Notes: generated by a model from the letters alone, not told the origin. A stretch of DNA of 64,000 nt from Venturia oleaginea (GCA_013176395.1 JABMLP010000010.1:186001-250000); one strand, 5' to 3'; numbered from the stretch's first letter, positions 1 to 12,505 are shown. Numbers and translations are program-made.

Positions 1-931
1 TGGCTGCGAGTGTCATCTTCCTGGGGATGTTCGGGATCGTGGAGGCGACGACGAAGACTGTCCCGATCATTCCGCTTCGCATGCTGAGAGGGAGGCTGCC
101 TGTGTTCACCCAGATCACAAACATCTTCTCCGGCATGGCGGCGTATGCTTTCATCTTCATGTTGCCCTTGTTCTTTCAGGTTGTTGTCATGGACACTCCG
201 TCCAAGGCCGGTATGAGACTGATGATTCCTTCCCTCTCTACGCCATTAGGAGGATTGATCGCAGGATATACAATGTCCAAGTGCGGACGACTCGCGCGCT
301 TGATTCACGTTGGGACGCTCTTCATGACAGTCGGGAATCTGCTGCTGGTCCTATTGGACTTTGACAACGCCTCGTGGAAGTATCTTGTCTTTCTGTTTCC
401 AGCCAATCTCGGGCTGGGCATGATGAATCCCAGCGTGCTTTTTAGCTTCATCTCTGCCTTTGAGCACCGAGGTAAAAGGCCTGTCTTTTGAAGATAAACA
501 TTCGCTGACTTCAACCAGAACAAGCCGTTGCGACGAGTCTGGTATACCTCATCCGCTCCCTCGGCAACATCTGGGGCGTCACAATAACGAGCTCCATTGT
601 GCAAAATGTCTTGTCGATGAGGCTTCCAGAGGCGCTGAAGGATATACAGCATCGTGATAGGGTAAGTCCTGGGGAGTTCGAGTTTGGCATTCATAAGGCT
701 GATTATCGTGTGCAGGTTATTGACGAGATTCGACACTCGGTCTTTGCGCTTCGCAGTCTTCCACCTGAAGTTCAATTAGCAGCAAGGCACGTCTACTTTG
801 ACGCAATACGGATCGCCTTCATTGCTTCGACTTGCTTCGCGGCCGTTTCGTTCCTGGCTTCGCTGTTCGCAAATGCAAAGTCGCTGGAGAGGGTACCCGT
901 TGAATGCATTGAAGAGGAGGAAGTGGTCTGA
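1..931 (+). CDS. MFS transporter, VBA/Fnx1-like (3' part)
   Basis: The window opens inside this gene; its reading frame is already open at base 3. It encodes the C-terminal half of a 14-TM major facilitator of the vacuolar basic amino acid/drug-proton antiporter type. Hydrophobic helices are seen around the MAAYAFIFMLPLFFQVV stretch, a loop with GLGMMNPSV, and a conserved helix with the SLVYLIRSLGNIWGVTITSS pattern typical of Vba1/Fnx1 proteins. Two introns restore the frame: 472-518 (47 bp, GT...CAG) and 662-715 (54 bp, GTAAGT...GCAG; it has no stop, so retention would add 18 residues). A final helix is followed by an acidic tail ending EEEEVV. The substrate cannot be told from sequence. The N-terminal half lies outside the window. 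Confidence 0.85.
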
Positions 932-2601
932 ACAGTGTAGCGATGAGGTGTGCTCGTTATACACGGTAGTGCTAGATGAAGACGTGATGAATTGCTGTAT
1001 TTTGAGCTAAGATGGCGTCTTTTGGGCTAGGCTGGATCGGGGTGCTCAGGTGATTTGCGTTGTTTGATTGGCGGCGTATAGGGTTTGATCCGGGCAATAT
1101 GTAAGCCCTTGCCTAATTGGCTCTGCCGTTCGGGTTCCTGTGGATGCAGATCAGCCTTGTAGATATCATTCATTATTCTGAACATGTCATGCCGTGGCTA
1201 TTAACCCCGTACCCCCCAATAACAACACTGGATCTAAAGCTACCGTTGGCTGTACAGTTCTCCACTTCGAGCTCGATGTGGGAAGGCCATGGGTTGACGG
1301 TTCGACTATTATACAGCTGCGCATGTTCGAAAGTTGCGTCTAATCGTTTGCCCATAAACGTTAGCCCTTGGGCCTTGAACATTCGAAGTAAAACGCTAAC
1401 TGACACGACTTGCAATCCTCTCTGAAGCCATGAGTAGAGACTTTTACCCTTCGCTGATTTGTGTTTGTGGATGGCAATAACGAGGCTTCCATAATTGGGT
1501 CTTGTCTAATTTAGAAATGTTGTTGTTTTGTCGTACCAACTATGGGAGGATAGCGTATTGTAACAAACAACATAGCACGTGATATCCTTTGGAAGGCGCA
1601 TACAAAAAGAGCTTTTCTCCATCTCAATTCCTTACTCCCTCAAGTCACACAAATCGATTCACAATCGTATTCATTCTTCACAACCACCCAACAACTCACC
1701 TACGCCCTTCAACCATGCCAGAGACCTCATAGATAGCAGCGACAACGACGATGGATACAAGGATTTGCAAGACGAGAACGACAGCCTCAACAAAGAGCTG
1801 AAGCAGACGACCGAGTTTGCGCGAGGATGCTCTGAAGACGAGTCAAACACGTCAAAATGATGATGGAGTTCGCGGGCGTTTGAATTGAAGTTTGCAGTGG
1901 CTGGAGGTGGTGGACGGAGCGTTTGAGGACGGTTTTGCGCCTCATCAAGTGGAGTTTTAGAGTTAGTGTACCATCTGATGGAAGAAGATGAGGAAGAAGA
2001 GGAGTCGGATAGATTCCACTGTTTGTGTTCCTCATCGACACATGACATGAACGGCCCGCGCAAGAAAAACGTGGACTGCACGCGAGACATGACGCTGCTA
2101 TGAAATCCTAAAAGGTTGGCAATTCCCATCTGAAGCGAGCAGACTCTGCCCAGTAGTCAGGACTTGTCAGGACTTGTCAGGACTTTGTCAGAACTTGTCA
2201 CTTGTAAGTTAGGAGCAATTAGACACAGCCAGGCCCCCCAGAAAAGCCCCGCGAACGGTGGTACTTGCTCTCTGCAAGCTTGATTCAACCAACCCCTCTG
2301 CTCTTTCCAAGCGCTTTGCAAACTCACTTCCACTCTCACTTCCACCACATCAACACCTCTTCCTCCCCCCGAGCCCATTGCTGTGTTTGTATACTAATTG
2401 GGCCCACCGGACCTATCGCTCCCGTGTCCGTGTCCGTGTCCTTCGCCGCCTCCTAACATCAGCCAGAGACCAACCTCTCTCAAGGCCCCATCCACTAGAC
2501 GAGCTCGTCCTAGCTCGTCCTCGTCTCCATCCTCTGCGCGACCAAGTCCTCAACTCCCTCTCCCTGACATTGACGAAGAGAATACAAATCCATTTCCCAT
2601 C
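932..2601. other. intergenic region, no convincing gene
   Basis: I see no supported gene here. An open frame at 1579-1860 (+) has an acidic, coiled-coil-like stretch (DENDSLNKELKQ) but no in-frame ATG upstream of it, so it could be a relic or an unrecognised exon. The last 400 bases are C/T-rich on the + strand, as usual for a fungal promoter and leader ahead of the gene starting at 2602. Confidence 0.5.
2157..2206 (+). repeat. short tandem repeat, 10-bp unit GGACTTGTCA
   Basis: Three to five imperfect head-to-tail copies of GGACTTGTCA (the last ones read GGACTTTGTCA and GAACTTGTCA). The array lies about 400 bp upstream of the start codon of the CBM48-protein gene, so it could be promoter-linked; no function can be shown. 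Confidence 0.75.
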
Positions 2602-5455
2602 ATGGCAAGCTATACCTTCAAATGGTGAGTGCCATCTTCACCGCGCCTTGCTTCAAGCTACAACTACGCGCCTCGCTTCAAGCTACGACTACGCGCCTCG
2701 CTCAAGCTACTCATACGACTAACGCACATTTCTAGGGAACATCCCGAAGCCAACGAAGTCTTCGTCACAGGCACCTTCGATGACTGGGGAAAGACGGAGA
2801 AGCTGGACAGGAAAGGCGAATTTTTCGAAAAGGATGTTCAGCTGCCCAACAAGGACAAAATTCTATACAAGGTAAGCCAAAATATCATCTCCATGCAATA
2901 GAAGCTTGTCGCGCGCTCAACAGCGAAGACGCGCCATCTGGAATTCATCACCGATTTCCTTCCTGCGGGACTGGGCTCCATTTCATTTTCAATGCCAACG
3001 CGCGCATCCTGCCGAAAATTTCGGAAACACCAAGCTAATCAATCGCGTGCTATAGTTTGTCGTAGACGGAAACTGGACCGTCAACTCCCACCTCCCACAA
3101 GAGACCGACGAGCATTACAATGTGAACAACGTCCTCTACCCACACCAGCTCGGAGAGCCATCCATCCTCTCCTCCAGCGCCGCACCCCTCGCTACAACCG
3201 CTGGATTGGCAGGCGCTGTGCCATTGGAATCCGAAAAGGCCGCCGAGAAGTCCGTACTACCCGGCTCCTACCCAGAAACCCCGGCAGTAGAGCCATCTTC
3301 GTTCAGTGTAGCCCCAATTCCTGCCACCGAGGGTGCTGGAAACCCTATCCACCTCGAGCCAGGCGAGAAGGTTCCAGATACATCCTCGTTGACCAAGAGC
3401 ACAATTCAGAGCACTGTTGGGTCTGACGAACCTGCTGCATTCGGCGTTGCTCCAATCCCTGCCACCGAAGGCCCTGGCAACCCAATCCACCTTGAACCTG
3501 GTGAGAAAGTCCCGGATCCAAGCACTTTGACCAGAAACACAATCCAGAGCACCGTCGCTTCTGGCGAGCCTGCTGCTTTCTCCGTGTCGCCTCTCCCAGC
3601 TACTGAAGGCGCCGGGAACCCCATCCATCTTGAGCCAGGCGAGAAAGTGCCCGACCCAAGCACGTTTACACACAATACAATCCACAGCGCCTTTGCTGAG
3701 GACAAACCTGCTGCTGACGTCCCCGAGGTTGTCGCCGAAAGTCAGGAAGCAGCCAAGGCCTCTCCAGAAGCCTCGGCCAATCCTGAAGCTGTAGAGGAAA
3801 AGAAGGAGCTGGAAGAGGAGCTGAAAGCCAAGGTTCCTGAAGAGCCACCGACTTCAGAAAGCGGCCTCCCTACTGCGCAAATATACGGCGCTCTTGCAGG
3901 TGGTGTCACTGCTATTGGTGCCGCAGCAGCAGGCGCCGCAGCTGTCGCCCACAAGCACGCTACGACAGCCGCAACTGAGGCGTCCAAGTCTCTCGAATCA
4001 ACTGGCTTGATGAATAGTTTCGGAACAGGTCCAAACGTTCCCGACGTGGTCAAGGAATCCATCGCCAAAGCCCACGTCAACCCAGAGGCTACAACCAGCA
4101 CAGAGGCTGTGAAAGAGAAGGATGCTGTTGAGACGGAATTGCTGAAGACGGTGAAGCCTTCAGAAGATATTCCAAGGTCTGTAGAATCCACCAGTGCTGT
4201 CCCGGCGGTTGTTCAAGATTCGATTGCCAAAGCACACGTCAGCCCAGAGGCTGCTACTAGCGCGGAAGCCGTTCAGGAAAAGGACGCCGTTGAGGCGGAA
4301 TTACTAAAGACGGTCAAAACGTCCGAATCAAATGGTGCCGTTCCTGACGTTGTCAAGGAATCTATCGCTGTGGCTCATGTCAGTCCTGAGGCCACAACAA
4401 GTGCGGAAGCTGTGGAAGAGAAGGATGCCGTGGAGGCTGAGCTATTGAAGAAGGTCAAGCCTGCGACAGAATCTGGCGAGCCAGCACCCACAGTCACAGC
4501 TTCGACATCTGCCCAGGCGCCCACAGCCTCTAAACCCGTATTCGGTGTCGCCCCTCTCCCAGCCACAGCTGGCGCTGGTAACCCCGTTCATCTCGCACCA
4601 GCAGAAAATGTTCCAGAGCCAAGCTCAATCACCGCGAGCACTTTGACCAGCAACGTTCACACGGACAAAGAATCATATGAGAAAGCTGATGCGACGTCCA
4701 CCAAAGCACCTGAAGCTTCCGACTCTGTCTTCGGTGTTGCTCCTCTCCCTGCGACAGCCGGCACCGGCAATCCGATCCACCTTGCCCCAGGAGAGAAGGT
4801 TCCAGAGCCCAGCTCAATAACTGCAAACACTTTGACCAGCAGCGTTCACACGGACAAGGAATCATACGAGAAAGCCGACGCTTTGCCAACCGCCGCCCCA
4901 GAGGCTCTCAAGGAACCCACCGACGCGTTGAGCGTCCCACCAGTCGACAAGAACACGATCCCCGAGTCAAGTCTGCCAATGGGCAGTGCAGCTGTCGGCG
5001 AGACCGACCCAGGTGTCACTATCCAGTCTGCGGCACCAACAAGCACCACCGCGATTTTGGCAGGCCAAGTGCCTTTGGAGCCAAAGGTTGGATCATCGAT
5101 TACTGCTTTGGCCAGCAGCGAGCCTCTCAAGTCGTCTTCAGCATCTGAGGGCCTCAACGCGCCTGCCTCGGCACCTGCCGTATCAGAGGTTACTAAGGAG
5201 AACATCAAGCCAGAAGCTGGTTCGCCCGTGGAGCCAGTCAAGAACGGTGGGCCAACTGTCACTTCCGGAACATCTACCGCACCAATCGCTACAGAAGACG
5301 GTCCAGCTACTCCAAAAAAGGAGGCCGAACCCAGACCGTCAACAAACACTGCAGAGACAGGCACACCGAGTTCTGACGCTGCGACGCCAGACAGTAAATC
5401 CGCTAAGAAATCCAAGAGGAGAAGCATTTTTAATAAGTTGAAGAAGATGTTTTGA
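2602..5455 (+). CDS. Crp1/Mdg1-like protein with N-terminal glycogen-binding (CBM48/AMPK1) domain
   Basis: Three exons: 2602-2624, 2736-2871 and 3056-5455, giving about 852 aa. Introns are GTGAGT...TCTAG and GTAAGC...TATAG with a GCTAATC branch site. Residues 1-85 form an AMPK-type carbohydrate-binding fold: YTFKW, then VTGTFDDWGK, then YKFVVDGNWTVN, matching yeast Crp1/Mdg1 (cruciform-DNA-binding and pheromone-signalling proteins). The rest is low complexity and repeated. About five copies of a ~24-residue module around PATEGAGNPIHLEPGEKVP and about four copies of a ~40-residue acidic module around VKESIAKAHVSPEA. An Ala/Gly-rich stretch (GALAGGVTAIGAAAAGAAA) sits near residue 310. The C terminus is strongly basic (SAKKSKRRSIFNKLKKMF), suggesting membrane or nucleic-acid contact. 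Start chosen because ATGGCAAGCTATACC joins the CBM fold directly. Role in this fungus is inferred from family only. Confidence 0.85.
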
Positions 5456-5967
5456 TTCGAGGTCTACTCTGATGCTAATGCAGGGCCAGGTGTCTTTCTG
5501 ATGTCTCGGCTAGTGCGGAAGAGGCCCCCATCAACGCCGAAGCAGTGCGCTCTGAGATCGGATCAACGCCTGCGTGCTTGGATGGAGGGCCCCCAATTGG
5601 AGTTGCTGATGGAGTGAGGGAAGCTGCGCCTTGCGTGAGGTATAGCAGGCTGGACAACAAGAAGGCTGGCGTGGCTGGATGCTGTGTCATTGTATGATGG
5701 ACGGGTGTGGGGTGGTGGCTTCTTACTAATACCTCTGGCTTATCGCGCGTGCTGTTCTTGGCTTATCTTGTGTTTTCTCATTACCCTCTGCATAGCTGCG
5801 ATAACCCTTGTGCTTTTCGTTGTAATTAATATTTTGCCGTTTTTCCTTTGCGAACTTGAAAGCCTAATTCATTGCCTACTCGAAGATTTAAGGATGCTTG
5901 TTTGGAGGGGTTCCGTTATCAAAAGGTCTTCTCCATGCCGGTGAGATATAGATTTCATGAAATTACA

Positions 5968-6090
5968 ATAGCATCTTCTTGACTGATTCGAAAACTACAT
6001 GATGCCGAGCCACAGTAGCAAGGACTCACCGAGCATATTCTTGACTGATTCGAAACTACATGACGCCGGGCCACAGTAACAAGGACTCAC
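5968..6090 (+). repeat. tandem duplication, ~60-bp unit
   Basis: Two adjacent ~60-bp copies share CTTGACTGATTCGAAA, then CTACATGA, GCCACAGTA and CAAGGACTCAC with a few substitutions (GATGCCGAG versus GACGCCGGG; GTAGCAAGG versus GTAACAAGG). Non-coding. Confidence 0.7.
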
Positions 6091-7668
6091 GCTCTGTTTC
6101 TTCGGTCTCTCAGAGTTCCATGGATTTCTCATACTTCTCCCAGGGAATTAGCTTCTCACTATCCTGTTACTCGTTAGATCCGCTGGATGTTCAACCACGA
6201 CGCAATATCATCTTCAACTTCTGACTGAAGGTCACCTTGACATCTCTACATTTGCCTTTGAATTTCTTCATCTTTCTTCCAGGCATCTTCTCATAATTGT
6301 CAGCGGTGTTGCTGGGCGTGAGAGGCTCTGAGATCGTGACGCTGACCGATTTGCTAGTAGTAGGGCGTGTTAAACATCGTTGGTATCTGCTGGGCCTGAT
6401 GCTAAAGTAGCAGGCTCAAGGATTTAAGTGGAAATTGCGGGCTTTAGAGTCTCGCCCCGGAACAATCGCAGCTGGCTGGAAGGGATTCGTGGACGGAGAA
6501 GTATATGTGAGCTTTGTCGCAATGCCAGTCTCCAACAGTTGTGGTGAAGGCACAGGTGTCGAGGTTTCAAATAGAATTGCTTCGTCTTGTGTGGTAGAGG
6601 CTTGGCTTGCTGGTTGGAACGATGCCATAACAGCTTCCGGGATGGCATCACCGTGCGTTGCTACTTCCAGAATGATTTCAGTGTTTACTTTAGACGGAAA
6701 TATTTTTGCATCCCGTTATGGTGACGGTGATAGAGGAGCTATCACATTGTCGATGACAGCTGCCTCCTCTTGTGTGGTGGAGACCCGGAAGGATATGAAT
6801 TGAAGCTCCCAGGATAGATGTGTATGGCTTTACAGGTAGGCTCCTTTAATGTCTCGAATTCGATGACAGTACTCGACTTTCCCGATGCCTTGATTTTTTG
6901 CTGAATTCGAGGAGGTGAAGCGGTGAAAAAAGGGTCGGGAGTGCTTGGTCTAGAACGTCTAGGATCTGGCGTTTGCTGTCATGATCACCTTCAATAGTTA
7001 ACGCTGTAGAATTGCAATCGTCAACTGCGCTCGTCGTCGATGAAGTGCCGCTGTTGCTGTCTTCTGGATCGAAGAAGCCGGAAGCGAACAGCTCTCGCGA
7101 TGGAAGGCCATAGCGAAAGAATCATGCCAGAATCTCATCCGTGAGACCATCTCAAGTTCTTGACAGAGGTCGACTCAGCCCTTGCAGGAGAGCCTTTTAA
7201 AGAAATTGCGAACACCTAATCCTGGCAAAGCCATGTCTAGGAATTGGTTGCACCACAGATCGAGATTCGTAAATACGTAGGCCTCGTAAAGAGAGCTTAT
7301 GAGGTAAGACATCGCTGGATAACTACCTTCACACTTATGGTCTGGGACTTCAATATTCGACTGTGTGGTGTACTGATTTTGATGACCCTGTATCAGGAAG
7401 GAGATAGACTAAACTTGTGGAATGGCTAGTTGTAGTATTTCCCCCAATCAGCCCCTAACCACAAGGGTAGAGCTGCCCAACCGAGGTGCTGGTGCCTGGC
7501 TGTACATCTCTTCCAGTCTACGATTCCTGTAACATTACCCAAGTCATCACATTATAGAAACTGCAGGTTGAGATTATTATAAGATAGACTAAATATTTTA
7601 GTTTAGCTTAGGTCGCTGAAAATACGATGTAACACGGGGATCTACTTATATAGTAGCTATAGAAAACT

Positions 7669-8130
7669 CTATTTATCTAGAGTTTCCCCCATTCTTGATC
7701 CAGTATTCGAAGAAGTGGGCTGTGGAGGAGAAAGTTGGAACCTCGATCCATTCTCGGCGCTGGTAAGGTGCAAAACTCTGTTCTTCAAATTGATCACTCT
7801 CGATAATCGAGGTAGAACATGCCAACTCAGGCCTAATATGAGGTTCCAAGCATTTGCCATAAGGCAATCCGGCAATCTGATGACCTCAGATTCTATATTC
7901 TTCAAATTAGCCACAGCACGAGTAAGGCCTGAAAGTAGATTCGATCGTATTGGGTCGTCCGAGTGAATCATCGTCCCCTGCGAATCCCTAGACTATATGA
8001 ACCGGTCGACCTTATAGATGAGTCATGTGCAGGTAAGGGGCTTTGACCTCAATATTGAAGGTAGTATCGTCTGGTACCATTTTTGGAACGAACGCAAAAT
8101 CGTCACCATGCTCTTGATGAATATAGTGCA
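7669..8130 (-). pseudogene. decayed protein-coding fragment, unknown family
   Basis: On the minus strand, adjacent frames give plausible but broken protein. First a stretch with HYIHQEHGDDFAFVPK, a stop near 8015, then a frame with SGLTRAVANLKNIESEV, then a change of frame into EWIEVPTFSSTAHFFEYW. The pieces read as one former protein, loosely like the LRR or F-box-type fungal proteins, but I cannot assign a family. No start codon or consistent splice sites link them. Confidence 0.3.
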
Positions 8131-9689
8131 AGGTCAAGGCCTCTCAACGTAGGTAGACAGCGTCGCCCATCCAGCTGCAGGAACTTTCAGAGCGACTTTC
8201 GAGCATTCCGAACCGTTTCCTTTGTGCCATTGGCCGCGGGAAGATGAAAGAAGATGAAAGATAATGGTGGTGATGTTTGCGAGGTGAGATGCGCATTGGC
8301 ACGTGATTGGGAGCATGCCATATTCTGACTCATCAGCCACGCCAAGACGCGCTAGTAAATCGCATCTACAAACTCTTCAACTCTTGCCCTCCTTCCATTT
8401 CCTCCCCAAGCGTCGTCCTCAACATCGCCACGTTTCTTTGCTACAAACAGACACCCGAGTACCTTGCCGTCACTCAGACAGTCCATCAATCGCAAATGAG
8501 AAATTCGGAGTAATCTCTACCTCTCGCTACCTCTTTTCCCTAGCTTGCAACCATCAGAGCTCTAGCAACTGTCCTTGCGGACCTGGCGCGAAAGCGCTTG
8601 CACACGGCACAAGAAAACTCGGGGCACCCCCTTGCTCTTACGCTTGGGGTGTTGCAACCATGGGAGCCGGTGCTGAGATTGTGTGCATGTCTTTTTGGAG
8701 ATATGTGACACTTTAGTGCAATACGTGGCGTGCTGGAATCCTGCGCTCTACTTGTCCCATGGATAAATGACGTGGATTCCATGTACAATTCGATTCCGAT
8801 TACTCTGTCGAGGACGACGCTTCATTTCTTTTCTTTCAGGTACGTTTGCGCTTGTTATGACGGAGAGACTCATGGATACTACTAATTTACCCACTCGAAC
8901 TTTGCACTAGGTCTTTCTCATTGATATGGCTTTCCCTACGCTGCCTGGGAGCAGTGGAGAGAAATCAGCCATGAACGGCGAATAGCTTCAAGGATTGTAG
9001 CGACAAATTGGCAAGCACTTCCTTGATACATCGCATCACAAGCACCATTTCACCTCCATGCCGCAATCTTCCTCGACATCGAAGACGGTGATAAGATTGG
9101 CCATTTCGACGGAACGGAAGTGTCCAGTCATCTTGCGTCGCTAGTCTCTCCGATCTTCTTCATCAGCAATCAGGCGCTATCAATATCGATCACGGCGGGA
9201 CCGCGTCAATATCGCTGGAGTCACTTCGATCCAACGACCTCGTCCTTTCGCGAGCACCATCCTCTCTCATAAACATTTTTGTGCGCAGTCATGCGTCGAC
9301 CATGGCTGGACAGTCGAATGGTTTGGTTGTGGAGGACGAAATCCTTACTGAAGTCTCCCAGGACGTTGAACTCTAGGAGTTGAACTAGATGTGTGGAGGT
9401 CACGGGAGGAGTGTATGCGCAGCTTTTAAGAGTGTGTCAAGCTATGGTGACGGGAGGAATGATCATGGTCCTCAACAAGGCTTCTGTCTCAGTACCATGT
9501 CTGTCATTCAGCTGGGTCACCTGCTCATGCTACATACAAAGAGCTGTTGTTGAATCCATGTAACCTGTGTCAACATTAGCAGGAATTTAGCGATGGTCGT
9601 TCGTGACTCAACATCCTAGATTATCAATGATAGTCGCAAGGATGTGCACCATCGCTTCTCCCTTTCCTTGCAACGTCAACGTCAATGTC

Positions 9690-9890
9690 ACTAGTTTCTC
9701 AGTGTCAATGCTGCCACCGACGCTCCGATGGAGAACATCCTGCCAACATAAAAGGTGAGTTTATCATGGCCAGTGCTCGTTATGTCAACACAACCCTAAG
9801 ATTTGATCCTGTTGTCGTCATTAGGGCCGGTAGAATTGCTGAGATAGGACCGCCTGATGCCTTGATGAAGAAAGAGCTTGGATGTTCAGA
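9690..9890 (+). pseudogene. possible relic of an ABC-transporter C terminus
   Basis: The plus frame carries VVVIRAGRIAEIGPPDALM, which resembles the end of an ABC nucleotide-binding domain (the usual pattern is a hydrophobic strand, then GRIVE-G-TP-LL). No Walker A, signature or Walker B motif is found upstream, so at best this is a fragment. An ABC gene of different sequence lies 3 kb away. Confidence 0.2.
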
Positions 9891-10139
9891 ACGTTGGTTG
9901 AGAGGTAAGACGGGCACTGAGGCTCTTCGTTGTCTCTCACAGGGGTCATGGACCAGTCTTTTTTTTTTTGCAAGTTTCGACCATTGGTTCCCGCAAATTT
10001 CACTCGATAAGACAGTGACCTTGAGTACAACGCTGGTGAGTGACCCAATAGGTTGGTTCATGAAATGGGACTTTGAAGCTGCCATGAATTTCTTCTCAAC
10101 TAATGGGCTCGACAATACCTACAAGTTCATCAGCTTCTA

Positions 10140-11527
10140 TCATTGATTCGTAGAAACATACTTACCTGGTGGCACCGCAACCAGCATCATCGCGACTCCC
10201 ATGACCGAAGAATACTTGCCATCTTCCTGGTTTCCCACACGCTGCGCAAAGTCATATTGCGCCTTGATCACCCATTTCTGATCTCGCTTCAAAACCCATC
10301 CCGGTTTTGTCTCGCATCCTGCCATCGAGGAAACATGATCCTTTGCGATGATACTGTTCTTCATCTCCATTCCTGTCCAGAGAAACTCTGGTTTCTCGGA
10401 GTACTTAGCAGCTGATCTACAGATCTGCTCGGATGGATTGAACATGACATCGACGTGTAATCCCCCATCATGAACATGACCTCCAATGTAGACAATCTTG
10501 CCCTCAATGATGGGCGTCCATGGTTTACTCTCAAGTGTGAACTGAGCTGGGCCTGGAGGGTGCACTTCGCTGTCGAGACAACTTTTGACGTCCAAGAAGA
10601 CAGATTTGATGTCTTTCCAGCCTGTGGGCAGCGGACCATCGATGAAATCATACGTTTGCGTGACGTAGACGATCTGGTCCTCCATGCTCATGTTCATTAG
10701 CTCGAGAATGAAGCGAAAGGAGTCCTTGGTATCCACGTGATAGGCTGATGGCTCGAGTCCAATGTCGCCTTGGTAGTAGTTCAGGGGCGTACGCTCGTTT
10801 CCGGAGACGAAGAAGCGTTCGGACTTTGAGGGGGTGGTGCCGGCGAAGAGGAAGGGTGTGCAGACCGCAGGCCCTACACCCATTGCATCCCATCTTCGGT
10901 CGCCGGTGTTCATCATCACCATGTGATGCAGCCTGCTTCGTATCAGCCACTTCTTGAGATTGCCTGGCTGGGCTTCCAGTCCCGTCTCAATGCCACAATC
11001 CCAGGTCGACATGAAGACTCACCACATCCCCGTGTTGATATTGGCAACAGATCCGTTCGCATACTCCAATCCACCAACCAACCTCAACAAACTGCACTCG
11101 TCATTACTACAAGGCTTTTCGGCATCTCTTTCCAAGTATCCCTCGAGCATTCCTGAATGCCCGCTCAAAGATTTGACGCCCATGTTAGGCACGCGGTAAG
11201 GGCCACTTCTAATCTTGACCCCCTTCGCGCCGGGAATGGTGAAATCGGAGGTGAGTTCTTGCCGTCGGGGGAGAGCACCCGGTGGGTCGGGGACTTTGCC
11301 TGCGCCGCCACCTGAATGAAGTGAGCTTCTAGCGCCGAAAAGAAATGCCTTTGGTCGGCAACGGGTTGGAAGTACGTACTGCGGAGTATTCCCAATGCTT
11401 CAGCTGCTGCCCCAAAAAGGTCGACACCTTGCCGTTTTTGAACATTTTCATCTCTCTGACTGATGATGGCGCATTGCAAGGTATTCGCCAGCGCCAGTAT
11501 CGCTGATGCGAAACTGGTGGTCTTCAT
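10140..11527 (-). CDS. secreted SURNod19-domain protein
   Basis: Three exons on the minus strand: 11527-11380, 11311-11023 and 10932-10140; introns of 68 bp (GTACGT...TTCAG) and 90 bp (GTGAGT...GCAG). All phases match, giving about 409 aa. Residues 1-19 are a signal peptide (MKTTSFASAILALANTLQC). The body matches the 'stress up-regulated Nod19' family: RSGPYRVPNMG, MWLHHMVMMN, GKIVYIGGHVHDGG and a late DFAQRVGNQEDGKYSS region. The His-rich HHM and GGHVHDGG motifs suggest a copper- or metal-binding fold, but catalysis is not established for this family. The 3' end is uncertain. A GTAAGT donor at 10160 could splice to a TAG acceptor near 10116 and end at 10096 with VPPGIVEPIS instead of reading to the stop at 10140. 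Confidence 0.8.
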
Positions 11528-12408
11528 GACGTTGATCAGAGCGGGAAGATGCTCGCTCGCTCGCTCGCATCTATGATAACCGAAAAGGTTAGTCGCGCAG
11601 TATTGAATGTATTCTGTTGAGGCGGCGACGCGACATATTTATTTCGTAGAGCGAAAGGGCCCGCAAAGCTCGGTACGCGTTTAGATTGGCGGTTCCTAGG
11701 GATTGCGTGTCGCGGATTAGAGTCGGTTTGCAGCTGCAAATTTGCAGAATAATATCCCAATTTGGACGTTTCAGGTCGAACTCATCTTGTAGTGGATGAA
11801 TCGTTAGCTGAGACGCAGAGAAGCTAGAAGCAGATAAGGCTAGAGTCTGTACCGGCTGATAGCAGATCTAGCTATAGTCGATATCGGAAGCTTACATGTT
11901 AGAGAGGCCCGGAACTGCCATGAAACCTGGACTCCACGTAGCGCGAATTATAACTCCCAAAACGATTCTTGCAGACTCAAGAGGAATAGTAGCTACCCAA
12001 TCAAGTAATATGTCTGCTTAGTGCGACGACGGGAGTCTCAGGACCGAATACAAGCAAGGGATCCCTGAACCTAGGCGCTATATTATAAATCTCGAAGCGG
12101 ACTGAGTGCAATCTGCAAATTTGTAGCTGCAGACTCTATTGAGGCGACTGGTCCGAGGAGCCGGACCCCTAATTTGATATATGACACGGGAACTTCAACC
12201 TCGAAGGGATTCAGATTGACCCATCGCAAAGCTATTTCAACAAAGAAAAGATGGAGAACGAAAGACAAAAATGTCGATGAGAGTCGAATTCGGAGTAAGG
12301 GCCTGGTAAAGTTTACACTCGAAAAGTTTCACAGCCCAACTTTCAGTCAAAAAGTGCAACAGCATCACCACCAACAATAAAATACAGCACCAAACAGGCA
12401 AAAACATA
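11528..12408. other. intergenic, nothing recognised
   Basis: Upstream region of the SURNod19 gene and downstream flank of the tRNA gene. A short GCTCGCTCGCTCGC run lies at about 11551-11566. I see no gene or repeat that I can support. Confidence 0.5.
12400..12404 (-). terminator. RNA polymerase III T-run terminator
   Basis: Five T residues on the minus strand start five bases after the discriminator base of the tRNA-Leu gene. This is the normal position and form of a Pol III stop signal and supports transcription of the split tRNA gene by Pol III. Confidence 0.7.
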
Positions 12409-12430
12409 TGATGAGAGTGGGATTCGAACC

Positions 12431-12483
12431 CTGCAGGAATGTTAGTTTTGATTCGAGAAACGTGAAGGATGAGGTTATCGTAC
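12431..12483 (-). other. spliceosomal-type intron in tRNA T stem
   Basis: 53 nt on the minus strand with donor GTACGA, a perfect ACTAAC branch site 13 nt before the end, and acceptor CCTGCAG. Its removal converts a T stem with two mismatches into a perfect five-pair stem GTGGG/CCCAC. Confidence 0.75.
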
Positions 12484-12505
12484 CACGAGGATCACTCCAC
12501 TAGGA

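Larger units (their letters stand above)
5456..10139. other. gene-poor region with decayed fragments
   Basis: No intact gene could be built across this 4.7 kb. Open frames are short, change frame often, and mostly lack ATG starts or splice signals. Two possible gene relics and one tandem duplication are listed separately. An ORF at 6435-6803 (+) and its antisense partner at 6416-6628 have no recognisable domain. Confidence 0.5.

Noticed and set aside
1117..1425. Open frame of 102 codons (+) and an antisense frame of 80 codons
   Set aside because: No domain, no promoter or splice context, codon content not gene-like; both are chance frames in spacer DNA.
3257..5427. Several long minus-strand frames (up to 193 codons)
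   Set aside because: Shadows of the repeated coding sequence on the plus strand; they disappear outside the repeats.
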